DNA of 64,000 bases from Natrinema halophilum (GTDB lineage Archaea > Halobacteriota > Halobacteria > Halobacteriales > Natrialbaceae). Location: assembly GCF_013402815.2 (NCBI RefSeq), contig NZ_CP058601.1:2294001-2358000 (forward strand). Direction: 5' to 3'. Below the pieces are notes generated by a model, which saw only the letters and a list, made by a program, of their open reading frames with translations, was not told the DNA's origin and searched no databases. This document shows positions 1 through 7,908 of the stretch, one piece after another. The translations under genes were made by a program, and so were the position numbers. Position 1 is the stretch's first letter; each line of letters opens with the position of its first letter.

Positions 1-1029
1 CCGGACACGTCCCTTGACCATCGTGTAGATCATCGAGAAGACCATCAGGTCGAACGGCAGGGAGATCCCGATCGTCGTCGCCATGAACAGCGTCTTGATC
101 TCGAGATTGATCGTCGTCAGGAACATGTGGTGCATCCAGACGAGGAACGACTGCACCGCGACCAGGACCATCGCGATGATGACCCACTTCCGACCGACGA
201 GTCGGCGGCCACAGAAGGTCTGGAACGTCTCGAAGATAATTCCCAGTGCGGGGAAGAACACGATGTACACCTCCGGATGGCCGAAGAACCAGAACAGATG
301 ACCCCACAACAGGCTCGATCCCTCTTGTGTCGAGGAGTAGTATTGTGTGAGCAGAATGCGGTCGGTGAGCATGAGAATTAGCGCGGACAAAAGCGCCGCA
401 AAGGCAAACAGCATCATCCAGACGGTCAGCAGCGTCCCCCACGTGAACAGCGGCATGTTCCAGGTTCCCATGCCCTCCGCGCGGCAGCGATGGATCGTCG
501 TCAGGAAGTTCACCGAGCCGAGCGTGACCGACATGACGAACAGGGTCAACGCGAGTATCGTCGCAGTCCCACCCGTCGTCAGCGTATAGCCGGGGTTGTA
601 GATCGGGACGTTCAACGGGGCGTACATGTACCAGCCGTTTGCCCACGTCGTGCCCTGGAAGAACGAGAGCAAGACGAGAATCCCAGAAAACAGGTAAAAC
701 CAGTAACTCAGGGCGTTCAGGCGAGGAAACGCGAGGTCCTTCGCACCGATCTGTAACGGAACCACGTAATTCGCGAGACCGAACCCGAACGGCGAGATGA
801 ACCAGAACACCATCAACAACCCGTGGATCGAAACCGCCTGGTTGTATTCGGTGTTCTCGAGGAGCCCAGTACCGCCGGCCTCCCAGAGGTGAGCACGAAA
901 GAGCAGTGCGAGGACACCTCCAGCAACGAGCATGAACAATGCGGTTCCCAGGTAGAGAATCCCGACGTCTTTGTGATTTGTCGTGACCAGCCACCGCTTG
1001 ACCGTCGTCCGTGGAGGGAGATCACTCAT
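1..1029 (-). CDS. cox1: Heme-copper oxidase subunit I (3' part beyond window)
   Basis: Reading from 1029 down to the window edge gives 343 codons without a stop; the C-terminus lies outside. This is the catalytic subunit of a terminal oxidase in the cell membrane, which reduces O2 at a heme-CuB centre. Visible marks are TTNHKDVGILYLG near residues 16-28, the low-spin heme histidine in SIHGLLMVFW (His69), and the CuB-site motif WFFGHPEVY with His251 and the His-Tyr cross-link tyrosine Tyr255, which marks an A-type oxidase. Several hydrophobic segments are evident. The ATG at 1029 was chosen because a strong Shine-Dalgarno lies seven bases before it and the family N-terminus fits. The remaining CuB histidines and heme ligands should lie in the missing part. 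Confidence 0.95.
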   Translation of the reverse strand, partial: MSDLPPRTTVKRWLVTTNHKDVGILYLGTALFMLVAGGVLALLFRAHLWEAGGTGLLENTEYNQAVSIHGLLMVFWFISPFGFGLANYVVPLQIGAKDLAFPRLNALSYWFYLFSGILVLLSFFQGTTWANGWYMYAPLNVPIYNPGYTLTTGGTATILALTLFVMSVTLGSVNFLTTIHRCRAEGMGTWNMPLFTWGTLLTVWMMLFAFAALLSALILMLTDRILLTQYYSSTQEGSSLLWGHLFWFFGHPEVYIVFFPALGIIFETFQTFCGRRLVGRKWVIIAMVLVAVQSFLVWMHHMFLTTINLEIKTLFMATTIGISLPFDLMVFSMIYTMVKGRVR

Positions 1030-1156
1030 CCATGTCCACCTCCCCACCAAAACGGACCCTCACGTCGACATCGCCTCGTGTCGATAGTTGATCGAGTACG
1101 CCCGCAACCCGACGGCCGAGACGGCCCCTCGAATGGGCGACTGGAACCATAATCAT
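1022..1156 (-). CDS. Possible 44-aa leader ORF overlapping cox1
   Basis: A short frame opens at the ATG at 1156, shortly after a GGTGATC motif, and ends at a TGA at 1022-1024, so it overlaps the first eight bases of cox1. A second in-frame ATG is at 1150. The product would be Arg/Val-rich with no recognisable domain and no membrane segment. The overlap and the SD-like motif suggest translational coupling to cox1, but composition is not typically acidic and another frame in the same stretch is also open without a start. It may equally be an untranslated leader. Confidence 0.25.
   Translation of the reverse strand: MIMVPVAHSRGRLGRRVAGVLDQLSTRGDVDVRVRFGGEVDMDE
1037..1043 (-). promoter_or_regulatory. 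Shine-Dalgarno of cox1
   Basis: On the minus strand GGAGGTG lies seven bases before the ATG at 1029 and is a strong match to the anti-SD of archaeal 16S rRNA. A nearer upstream ATG (1034 area) runs into a stop at once, so this site fixes the cox1 start. Most other starts in the window look leaderless, so a clear SD suggests that cox1 is translated from a longer mRNA with upstream sequence. Confidence 0.6.
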
Positions 1157-1472
1157 CAGATCACCACCACGATTCGCCGTATCAAGGTATCCGGTGCGCT
1201 TGCAGGCGGTACTTATTCTCCGAGAGCCGCGTCGGCTCGTATTCGGCGGGTTCGATCCCGGCAGAATCAGGTACGAGGTCGATAGCGATTTGACCGGACG
1301 CGACGACGAACGCGGAGGGAATCGAATCTGTTCACCGCGGCCGACTCAATACGACGAACTTCTGTCAGGCAACACTGCGAAATTTACAGGGCCAGCCGAT
1401 AGCAGGACGCGATCACTTGAGCCTGTTTGCGCGTCCCACACACCCATCGTCCGACCGGGAAAGCGCTTCCGT
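1157..1472. other. Intergenic, upstream of cox1
   Basis: This stretch lies upstream of cox1 and downstream of the GDPD gene, both on the minus strand. It should hold the cox1 promoter. Short open frames on both strands do not look coding, and I see no RNA gene or repeat. Confidence 0.5.
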
Positions 1473-2315
1473 TCAACGACTCTCAGCCGTCCGGCTCGTG
1501 CCCCCGATTAGTCCGGGATAGTCGGCGATAATGCCGTCGACGCCGGCCGCTGCAAGCCCGTCGAACTGGTTCCAGTTCGTCACCGTCCAGACGTTGACCG
1601 CACGTCCTTCCGCGTGGGCTTCCTCGAGAACGTCGATCTCCGGTTCGGCGGCCGAAAAGCCGGCGTACTCCGTCCCGGCCAGTTCCGTCCCCGCAATCGC
1701 GTTTCGGGGCGGATGGATCGCCTCGCAATCGTATCGGCGCGCGATTTCGAGACTGCCCTCGAGATCGTCCCAGACGATCACCGCAGCAGAATACTCGGCT
1801 ACGTCTCGCAGTGCTGCGATCGCACCTTCGCAGAACGACGAGAAGAGGAGGTCCCCGCCGAACGACTCGCAGTCAGCGACGACTCGCTCGACGAACGGCC
1901 GCCACACCGTGCGACGTCGGTCGCGGTCGGCCGACGGAAGTGACGCTCCGACTCGTAGGTCCGATCGCCCCGGGTTCTTCAACTCGACGTTCACCCCTAT
2001 CGTCTCGGGAACGACCGCAAGCAGATCTCCGAGTGATGGTATCGTCGCCTCTGTACCGAGGATTTGCGTTTTCTCGAGGTCAGCGAGCGCCGTCTCCCGG
2101 ACGAGTCCGGTTGCGTCGGTCAGCGGTCGGCCGTCCCGGGTTCCGTCGAGGTGCTCGTCGTGGACGACCACTGGCGTTCCACAGGCCGCCGGCTGGACGT
2201 CGATCTCGAGCATCGCGGTCTCGTCGTGCCCGATCGCACGTTCGACGGCCTCGATGGTGTTTTCGGGCGCGACGCGTGCATACCCGCGGTGAGCGATGAC
2301 TGCAGGGCGCGTCAT
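1473..2315 (-). CDS. ugpQ: Glycerophosphodiester phosphodiesterase
   Basis: This 280-residue protein is a GDPD-family TIM barrel that splits glycerophosphodiesters into glycerol phosphate and an alcohol. The N-terminus has IAHRGY (His9-Arg10) followed by PENT (17-20), then EIDVQ (37-41, acidic metal ligands) and VVVHDEHLDGT with the second catalytic histidine His52. A Glu-Lys pair in NVELKN around residues 108-113 completes the metal site. The end carries the usual VWTVTNWNQF and GVDGIIADYP barrel strands. There is no signal peptide, so it is cytoplasmic. Length is normal for the family. Neighbours give no operon context. In archaea the substrate may be a lipid headgroup product with sn-glycerol-1-phosphate chemistry, but that is inference. 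Confidence 0.93.
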   Translation of the reverse strand: MTRPAVIAHRGYARVAPENTIEAVERAIGHDETAMLEIDVQPAACGTPVVVHDEHLDGTRDGRPLTDATGLVRETALADLEKTQILGTEATIPSLGDLLAVVPETIGVNVELKNPGRSDLRVGASLPSADRDRRRTVWRPFVERVVADCESFGGDLLFSSFCEGAIAALRDVAEYSAAVIVWDDLEGSLEIARRYDCEAIHPPRNAIAGTELAGTEYAGFSAAEPEIDVLEEAHAEGRAVNVWTVTNWNQFDGLAAAGVDGIIADYPGLIGGTSRTAESR

Positions 2316-2424
2316 ACCGGAACGTCGGCAGCCCGGATAATGGAGGCTACGGCGGGCGCGTTCGCACCGCCACCGTTGCGCTTCCCGGGGCGCTTTTGAT
2401 GCGTTTGCGCCACCGACGACCGAT

Positions 2425-2682
2425 ATGACGGAGACGACACTCGCCGACGTCGAACGCGCGCTCGATCGAGCGACCGACCTCGAAGCCGAGGAAGCCGTCG
2501 CCGTGTTGCGAACGGCTCGGCAGGACCTCGAAAACCTGGGGGGCGATCCTCAGATCGACGAGGAGCGGCGCCAGGCGCTCCAGACCCAGCTGGAACAACG
2601 AATCCGGGAAGTGACGGAACGCGACGCCTACGATAGTGGCCTGGGATCGGCGATGAATCCGACCGAAGACGATGCGCCGTAG
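2425..2682 (+). CDS. Small acidic coiled-coil-like protein
   Basis: The 85-residue product is very acidic and mostly helical in character: Ala/Glu/Leu/Arg heptad-like runs from about residue 5 to 65, ending in a disordered acidic tail. No catalytic motif, cysteine or membrane segment is present. Its composition and wobble-position GC are typical of real haloarchaeal genes, unlike the basic opposite-strand frame covering the same DNA. It lies alone between a minus-strand GDPD and plus-strand npdG, with its ATG about 110 bases from the divergent GDPD start, so the two may share a control region. I do not recognise a function. Confidence 0.75.
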   Translation: MTETTLADVERALDRATDLEAEEAVAVLRTARQDLENLGGDPQIDEERRQALQTQLEQRIREVTERDAYDSGLGSAMNPTEDDAP

Positions 2683-2918
2683 ACCGGATGACTGCAGTCC
2701 GCGAGGATCAATGGACGGATCGGCGTCCACTGCCAGCACGGTGTACAGCCGGGCCGGGTCGGGTATCCGTCACGCCGACAATTCGCTACTGAACGTCTCT
2801 GAATCGCCGGAACGATACTCGTCGCCATCCGATCGCCTGGCCTCCCCCGAGCAGCCACAGCCGCCACGGCGCTGTGGTCCGTCGGAGAACCCGGCGATAT
2901 CGTCCGATCTCCGACCCA

Positions 2919-2924
2919 TTTATT
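2919..2924 (+). promoter_or_regulatory. TATA-like box of npdG
   Basis: TTTATT is centred about 27 bases before the ATG at 2949, the spacing expected for a leaderless haloarchaeal transcript. It argues against the longer frame that opens at 2874. Confidence 0.55.
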
Positions 2925-2948
2925 CGGGTGCCGTTCCGACGAGGCCGT

Positions 2949-3617
2949 ATGCGAATTGCACTACTGGGCGGCACCGGCGATATCGGCGAAGGACTCGCAT
3001 TGCGGCTTGCTCGGGATACGGATCACGAGATCCTCATCGGCTCGAGAGACCCGGAGAAAGCACGGGATGCGGTCGCAGGATACGAAGACGAACTCGCAGA
3101 GCGCGATGCCGAGGCCGACATCAAGGGCTTCGGTAACGAAATGGCGGCCGACCGCGCGGACGTCGTCATCGTAAGCGTCCCGCCGTACTACGTCGGCGAT
3201 ACCGTCGAGGCAGTCGCAGACAGCCTCGACTCGGACACGGTGTTAGTCACCCCTGCTGTCGGCATGCAGGGCGACGAAGACGGACTCCACTATCATCCGC
3301 CAAGCGCCGGGAGCGTCACCGAACTAGTCGAGCAGCGTGCTCCCGACGGGGTCTCAGTCGTCGGCGCATTCCACAACCTCGCTGCTGACGCGCTCGCAAA
3401 CCTGGACAACGAACTCGACCTCGATACGCTCGTCGTCGCCGACGATGACGCTGCCGCCGACACCGTTCTGACGATTGCAAACGAAATCGTCGGTCTGCGC
3501 GCACTCGAGGCCGGACCGCTTGCGAACGCTGCCGAGGTCGAAAGCGTCACACCGCTCGTCATCAACATCGCGAAGTACAACGACGACATGCACGATGTCG
3601 GCGTGAAGTGGATCTAG
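2949..3617 (+). CDS. npdG: NADPH-dependent F420 reductase
   Basis: The 222-residue product is an F420H2:NADP+ oxidoreductase, moving hydride between coenzyme F420 and NADP(H) in the cytoplasm. It begins with the Rossmann fingerprint MRIALLGGTGDIGEG (glycines 7, 8, 10 and 13), then IGSRDPEKA around residue 35, where Ser/Arg favour the NADP phosphate. A VSVPPYY segment and a GAFHNLAADAL segment follow, as in the family. The upstream in-frame extension to 2874 is Arg-rich and untypical; the TATA-like box 27 bases before 2949 supports this start. It is a single gene. The F420-type PPOX protein at 16762 is another possible user of F420 in this genome. Confidence 0.93.
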   Translation: MRIALLGGTGDIGEGLALRLARDTDHEILIGSRDPEKARDAVAGYEDELAERDAEADIKGFGNEMAADRADVVIVSVPPYYVGDTVEAVADSLDSDTVLVTPAVGMQGDEDGLHYHPPSAGSVTELVEQRAPDGVSVVGAFHNLAADALANLDNELDLDTLVVADDDAAADTVLTIANEIVGLRALEAGPLANAAEVESVTPLVINIAKYNDDMHDVGVKWI

Positions 3618-3833
3618 ACGACGGAAGCGCTTTCGGGAAGAGCGGTCGTTCCCTCGGTCGGTTCTTTGCATCGAGTGTTCTCCAGGTCGGTCCGATCGTT
3701 TCTCGGTCGACTAACCGACCGCCTCCCGCGACCGAAACCACGAGCATGTGGTATCGGGTAGTCACGGCATACGCGAGCGATCGCAACCGCTCGCTGGCGG
3801 GAAAACCGAGAGAACTGGCGGTGATCGTCGACC

Positions 3834-4103
3834 TTACGCGCCGGCCGATTCGAGAGCGTCTTCGATGTCGTCGCGCTGAGTGACGCCGACGAAGCGCTCG
3901 ACGATGCCGTCGTCGTTCTCGATGATGAGGGTCGGCAGCGAGCGAACTTGATACTCGTTGGCGATGTCTTGCTGTTCGTCGACGTTGACTTTCTCGACTT
4001 CGAATCGGCCCTCCCAGTCGTCCTCGAGTTCCTCGAGAATCGGGTCCTGGGTCTTGCACGGGCCACACCAGTCCGCGTAGAAGTCCTTGAGAGTGACAGT
4101 CAT
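3834..4103 (-). CDS. Thioredoxin
   Basis: This 89-residue protein is a compact thioredoxin, a cytoplasmic dithiol-disulfide reductant. The active site ADWCGPCK has Cys13 and Cys16, and the cis-proline loop appears as VRSLPTLII near residues 57-65. The N-terminal beta strand seen in classical thioredoxins is short, so the protein starts almost at the active-site strand. The longer frame to 4148 adds 15 residues unlike the family. A TATA-like CTTATG about 30 bases upstream of 4103 supports the shorter start. It is transcribed away from the Sec61-beta gene. Confidence 0.92.
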   Translation of the reverse strand: MTVTLKDFYADWCGPCKTQDPILEELEDDWEGRFEVEKVNVDEQQDIANEYQVRSLPTLIIENDDGIVERFVGVTQRDDIEDALESAGA

Positions 4104-4192
4104 GCGGTCAGCGTTAGTAGCGTGGCTGCGCGCATAAGGGTTTCCCACTGCCGACGACTTTCCGTATTCGGCGATGCAGATCGGTCGAAAGG

Positions 4193-4196
4193 TTTA
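4193..4196 (+). promoter_or_regulatory. TATA-like box of the Sec61-beta gene
   Basis: TTTA within GGTTTAGTT is centred about 27 bases before the ATG at 4222, fitting a leaderless transcript of this very short gene. Confidence 0.45.
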
Positions 4197-4221
4197 GTTC
4201 AGGGGAGCCGTAGAACCGAGT

Positions 4222-4383
4222 ATGGATAAAGGACAGAACACCGGCGGATTGATGTCCAGTGCCGGTCTCGTCCGGTACTTCGACTCCGAAGACTCGAACG
4301 CCATTCGTATCGACCCCAAAACGGTAATCGCGTTCGGTGTGTTACTGGGCGTGCTGGTTCAACTGCTGACGTTCGTCTCGTAA
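4222..4383 (+). CDS. Preprotein translocase subunit Sec61-beta
   Basis: This 53-residue gene encodes the small third subunit of the archaeal SecYEG/Sec61 channel. The N-terminal half is cytoplasmic and contains the conserved [17 protein letters not shown] region (about residues 8-24); then follows IRIDPKT and a single C-terminal membrane span from about residue 34 to 51, ending in two residues outside. This is the exact architecture and size of archaeal Sec61-beta. The other subunits, SecY and SecE, are not in the window, as usual for this scattered gene. Confidence 0.95.
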   Translation: MDKGQNTGGLMSSAGLVRYFDSEDSNAIRIDPKTVIAFGVLLGVLVQLLTFVS

Positions 4384-4517
4384 CGGAATCGCCGTCTCAA
4401 TTCTGCCGTGAGCGTCGCCTCGAGGAGCGCCGGCAATCGATATACGGTCACTGCGGACGATCGGTTTCAGGCCCGATTCTCGAGACGGGCGAGCCGGGAG
4501 ATCGCTGGTATCCGCGC

Positions 4518-5546
4518 CTACCGCTGTGAGTCGCGGAGTATGAGCGGTTCGATCGCGAGCGTCCGCTTCGCGATCGTTACGATCCGGAGCACGTAGGACG
4601 TAAACAAGAGAAACGGCACGAGCGTAATGGTAAACGCCAGACCGATCGCCCACGTCATATTCGTCACGCTGAACGTGCTCCCGGGGAACGTACCAGCGTC
4701 GACGACCGTGAGCATGATGCCGGAGACGACCAGCGCCGGCACCGACGCGTAGAGTATCAGTTGCGAGAGCGAAACAAGCGCCCACTCGAAGTACAGCGTC
4801 TTGACGTGCTCTCGTGCCGGTCCGAACAGACTCAGCGCCGTTTTGAGATCGTCCAGATGGGCCAGTTCCTCGTCGGAGAGGTCGTCTTCGTACTCGTCGA
4901 TGATCCGTTCGACCTGAAATATCTTCCAGCCGTAGTTGAAGTTGAGTGCGGCGAACAGCACGTCGAAGCTCCCGAACGACGCGCCCTCGAGTTGATCTTG
5001 AACGAGTTCGGCATTCCCGACGAGACTATCGGTGAACTCGTCGACTTCCTCGCGAAGTTCGTCGGTTTCGTTTTCGGAAATGCTTTCCTGGAGCGTCTCG
5101 GCTCGCAGCTGAGTGACGCCGACGATCTGGTGGAGGAACGACGACGGATCCGCCGGGCTGGGCGTTCCGATCAACTCTTCGGTGAAATCCCGGAAGTCCA
5201 TCGCGTTTTCCATTCGAGCGCGCTGCTCGCCGAGCGGACCGTTCTCCTGAGAGAGGACCAGTTGACCGATCGTGACGACGAGCGTGGTGCCGGTGACGAT
5301 GGCCGTGATCATCGTCGAAAACATCGTTTCGATCGTGTCGCCAGTTCGAAGTTGCGGGATCAGTGGCTCCGGGAGGAAAGTGACGGCAGCCACGAAGCTG
5401 ACGAGCACGGCCAGCGCCAGCACTGCGGTCACCTGGAGACGGTTCGCGGCGAGGAGCAGCCAGATCTTGAGGCGACTCTCACCCGCGCGCTCGCGCATCG
5501 TGTTGGCCGTCCCGATGTCTGTGGAGGAATCAGTGCGGTCGTTCAC
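4518..5546 (-). CDS. Four-span membrane protein of unknown function
   Basis: The 342-residue product has an N-terminal basic amphipathic stretch, two membrane spans at about residues 33-57 and 78-100, a long soluble helical domain (about 105-245) rich in Glu/Asp/Leu, and two further spans at about 252-275 and 290-316, with a short basic tail. No catalytic motif, nucleotide-binding loop or cysteine cluster is seen, and I do not recognise the family by name. The arrangement, two spans either side of a large cytoplasmic or external helical domain, suggests a structural or sensory membrane role, but that is inference. It starts six bases after the stop of the DUF4177 gene on the same strand, so the two are very likely one transcript. 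Confidence 0.8.
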   Translation of the reverse strand: MNDRTDSSTDIGTANTMRERAGESRLKIWLLLAANRLQVTAVLALAVLVSFVAAVTFLPEPLIPQLRTGDTIETMFSTMITAIVTGTTLVVTIGQLVLSQENGPLGEQRARMENAMDFRDFTEELIGTPSPADPSSFLHQIVGVTQLRAETLQESISENETDELREEVDEFTDSLVGNAELVQDQLEGASFGSFDVLFAALNFNYGWKIFQVERIIDEYEDDLSDEELAHLDDLKTALSLFGPAREHVKTLYFEWALVSLSQLILYASVPALVVSGIMLTVVDAGTFPGSTFSVTNMTWAIGLAFTITLVPFLLFTSYVLRIVTIAKRTLAIEPLILRDSQR

Positions 5547-5552
5547 GTTGAC

Positions 5553-5768
5553 TCACTCCGCAATCGTATCGCCTGTGCTCTCTGCCGGGCGTTTGAAGAC
5601 GAGATACTTGGTTCCGCCCCCCGTGTAATCGATCGTTTCGACGAGCTCCCATCCGTCTTCGCCGTGAGCGTTCAATTCCTCCTGCGGATCCTCGGCTTCT
5701 TTTTTGGTTTCGCCGCGGACCGGCCTGACAGTCTTGTATTCCCAACGACGCACAGTAGATCGACTCAC
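5553..5768 (-). CDS. DUF4177 family protein
   Basis: The 71-residue protein has the hallmarks of DUF4177: RRWEYKTVRP at residues 7-16, LNAHGEDGWELV around 32-43, and a terminal strand with YLVFKRP near 55-61. These small proteins are thought to form a compact beta-alpha fold; no enzyme activity is established. It is the promoter-proximal gene of a two-gene unit with the four-span membrane protein that starts six bases downstream. A role as a soluble partner of that membrane protein is possible but not shown. Confidence 0.85.
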   Translation of the reverse strand: MSRSTVRRWEYKTVRPVRGETKKEAEDPQEELNAHGEDGWELVETIDYTGGGTKYLVFKRPAESTGDTIAE

Positions 5769-5976
5769 GTTCGATTTTACGTCTTCGATCGCACTAAGCG
5801 TAGGGGGCCCTTCCGAAAACGCACGTGCTTTCGCTACGTACTCGAGTCGTGTTTCGTGGCGGCGCTACCCGATTACCCCCGGTCGACGATGGCTTCACGT
5901 CGCGACTCCGGTACGAACGTTCGAATTCGACGCCGATGGCGCGGCGTTTTTGACGACACCGTTCATAGCTGTAACC

Positions 5977-6594
5977 ATGTCACTGACTGCAGGCGTCGTC
6001 GCCGTTCAGGGCGACGTTTCCGAGCATGCGGCCGCCATCGAACGAGCAGCGGCGGCCCACGGTCACGAGGTCACCGTCCGCAAGATCAGAGAATCGGGAA
6101 TCGTCCCCGAGTGCGACTTGCTTGCGATGCCAGGCGGAGAGTCGACGACCATCTCCCGACTGATCCACGGTGACGGGATCGCTCCTGAAATCCAAGCGCA
6201 CGTCGCCGCAGGAAAACCGCTGCTTGCGACCTGTGCCGGACTGATCGTCGCCTCGAGCAACGCCGGAGACGACCGGGTCGACGAACTCGACGTAATCGAC
6301 GTGAGCGTCGAGCGCAACGCCTTCGGCCGACAAAAGGACAGTTTCGAAGCCCCGCTGGCGGTTGCAGGGCTCGACGAGCCGTATCCGGCGGTGTTCATCC
6401 GCGCGCCCGCGATCGACGGGGTCGGCGAGGCCGACGTGCTGGCGACGTGGGACGACCGGCCGGTCGCAGTCCGTGACGGCCCGGTTATCGGCACCTCGTT
6501 TCATCCGGAACTGACTCCGGACAGCCGGATCCACGGCCTCGCGTTCTTCGAAAATGATGCGTCTACGGTACCGGCCCTCGAAGACGCTCAGTGA
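5977..6594 (+). CDS. pdxT: Pyridoxal 5'-phosphate synthase glutaminase subunit PdxT
   Basis: The 205-residue product is the glutaminase that feeds ammonia to PdxS in the DXP-independent vitamin B6 pathway. The class I amidotransferase triad is complete: Cys86 in LLATCAGLI, and His176 and Glu178 in GTSFHPELT. The oxyanion-hole segment MPGGESTTI is at 51-59 and the PdxT signature RNAFGRQKDSFE is near 113-124. The frame is open upstream to 5704, but that part lacks similarity; a TTTTTG element about 30 bases before 5977 and the family length favour this start. The PdxS partner is not in the window, so the two subunits are unlinked here. Confidence 0.95.
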   Translation: MSLTAGVVAVQGDVSEHAAAIERAAAAHGHEVTVRKIRESGIVPECDLLAMPGGESTTISRLIHGDGIAPEIQAHVAAGKPLLATCAGLIVASSNAGDDRVDELDVIDVSVERNAFGRQKDSFEAPLAVAGLDEPYPAVFIRAPAIDGVGEADVLATWDDRPVAVRDGPVIGTSFHPELTPDSRIHGLAFFENDASTVPALEDAQ

Positions 6595-6685
6595 CGTCGC
6601 TGCATCGGACGAACACACCCTCGACTCGGCCGTGCATGCATTCGCGACCGGATATGTTTTCTCCCTCCCGCGCAACGGTCTGGAT

Positions 6686-7153
6686 ATGCAAGCATCTATC
6701 GACGCAGTTCGCGTCGCAGGGACTCCCCAAGGGCCGGTCCCGGTCATCGTCCTCACCGTCGACGGAGAAGACGACGTCGTACCGATTTTCATCGGGTTCA
6801 ACGAGGCGACGAGTATCGCTCGTGGCCTCGAAGCCGAAGATATCGGTCGACCGCTGACCCACGACCTCTTGCTCGACGTCATGGAAGAACTCGGCAGTCG
6901 CATCGATCACATCGTCGTCAACGAAATCAAAGAGCGAGACGACGGTCGAGGTGGGACCTACATCGCCGACATCCACCTCGAGACGCCGCGCGGCGAGACC
7001 GTCATCGATGCTCGCCCGAGCGATTCGCTTGCGCTGGCTGCGCGAACGAACGCGTCGATCGAAATAACCGAAGACGTCTTCGAAGACGGCCGGGACGACA
7101 GCGAAAAGTTCGACGAGCTCGAAGATATCCGAAACGTATCGGGTGAGCTGTAA
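6686..7153 (+). CDS. Bifunctional nuclease family (DUF151) protein
   Basis: The 155-residue protein belongs to the DUF151/bifunctional nuclease family, some plant members of which cut DNA and RNA. Recognisable segments are PVPVIVLTVDGEDDVVPIFIG (18-38), EATSIARGLEAED and RPLTHDLLLDVMEELG, followed by RPSDSLALAARTNASI. The start at 6686 was preferred to the overlapping upstream ATG at 6554 because the first 44 residues of the longer frame overlap pdxT and do not resemble the family. It ends in TAATG shared with hisE, so the two are translationally coupled. Confidence 0.9.
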   Translation: MQASIDAVRVAGTPQGPVPVIVLTVDGEDDVVPIFIGFNEATSIARGLEAEDIGRPLTHDLLLDVMEELGSRIDHIVVNEIKERDDGRGGTYIADIHLETPRGETVIDARPSDSLALAARTNASIEITEDVFEDGRDDSEKFDELEDIRNVSGEL

Positions 7154-7437
7154 TGGACGACGTACTCGACGACCTGTTCGCCGTCATCGAGGATCGAAAG
7201 AAAACGGTACCCGAAGACTCCTACACCGCCTCGTTGTTTACCCACGAGAAAGGCGAAAACGCCGTCCTGGAGAAACTCGGCGAAGAGACCACGGAACTCG
7301 TACTGGCCGCGAAAGACGACGACCGCGAGGAAATCGCCCACGAGAGCGCGGACATCGTCTACCACCTTCTCGTCTTGCTCGCGATGAAGGACATGGACGT
7401 CACGGATCTCGAGGCGGAACTCGAAGCCCGGCGCTGA
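7153..7437 (+). CDS. hisE: Phosphoribosyl-ATP diphosphatase
   Basis: The 94-residue HisE removes pyrophosphate from phosphoribosyl-ATP, step two of histidine synthesis. The all-alpha NTP-pyrophosphohydrolase fold shows in SYTASLFTHEKG, KLGEETTELVLAAK (the EExxE metal-binding helix), and HESADIVYHLLVLLA with the second acidic pair. Size is that of a stand-alone HisE with no HisI fusion. Its ATG overlaps the stop of the DUF151 gene by one base. No other his genes are in the window, consistent with scattered his genes in haloarchaea. Confidence 0.96.
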   Translation: MDDVLDDLFAVIEDRKKTVPEDSYTASLFTHEKGENAVLEKLGEETTELVLAAKDDDREEIAHESADIVYHLLVLLAMKDMDVTDLEAELEARR

Positions 7438-7908
7438 GTCTCCGTACCGTGCCCATGCGACGTCCCAGCGGACCTCCATATCGCCGCGGGTCGCGGCCGA
7501 AACGCGGCGAAACCGATCCTGGTAACGCTGACCGCGACGCAATCACGTTCTCGCAATCGCCGTGAGCGGTTCGACCGACCAGCGAGAGTTCGAGCACTGG
7601 CGCTCGACTGACGCTCGAGCGCGCAGTTGGAAAGAACCGTGGGCGGCGACGTGGTGTTCTACATCCGAGTTCCGCTCGACCCGTCTGAGTGACCGCCTAA
7701 CGGTATGCGTATCACAATCGTCGTCCCATCGGATTCGATCGAGGGCGGCCCGCCGATCCGACGACGTATCACGTCGCGTTGACGTCTTCCCTGCGGTCAA
7801 ACTCGAGAGTTCGCCCTATTCGCCGAAAAATACGTCTGAACGGCGCTGGCGCCGTGAGTGTTGCTTCCGAGACAGCTATCGTCGAAGGTGGTACGAATCA
7901 GGTGCCAA
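7438..7908. other. Intergenic, no gene recognised
   Basis: This stretch lies between two convergent units. Overlapping open frames on both strands are basic and Arg/Ser-rich, unlike the acidic proteins of this organism, so I do not call them. No repeat, RNA gene or clear terminator is seen. Confidence 0.5.
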
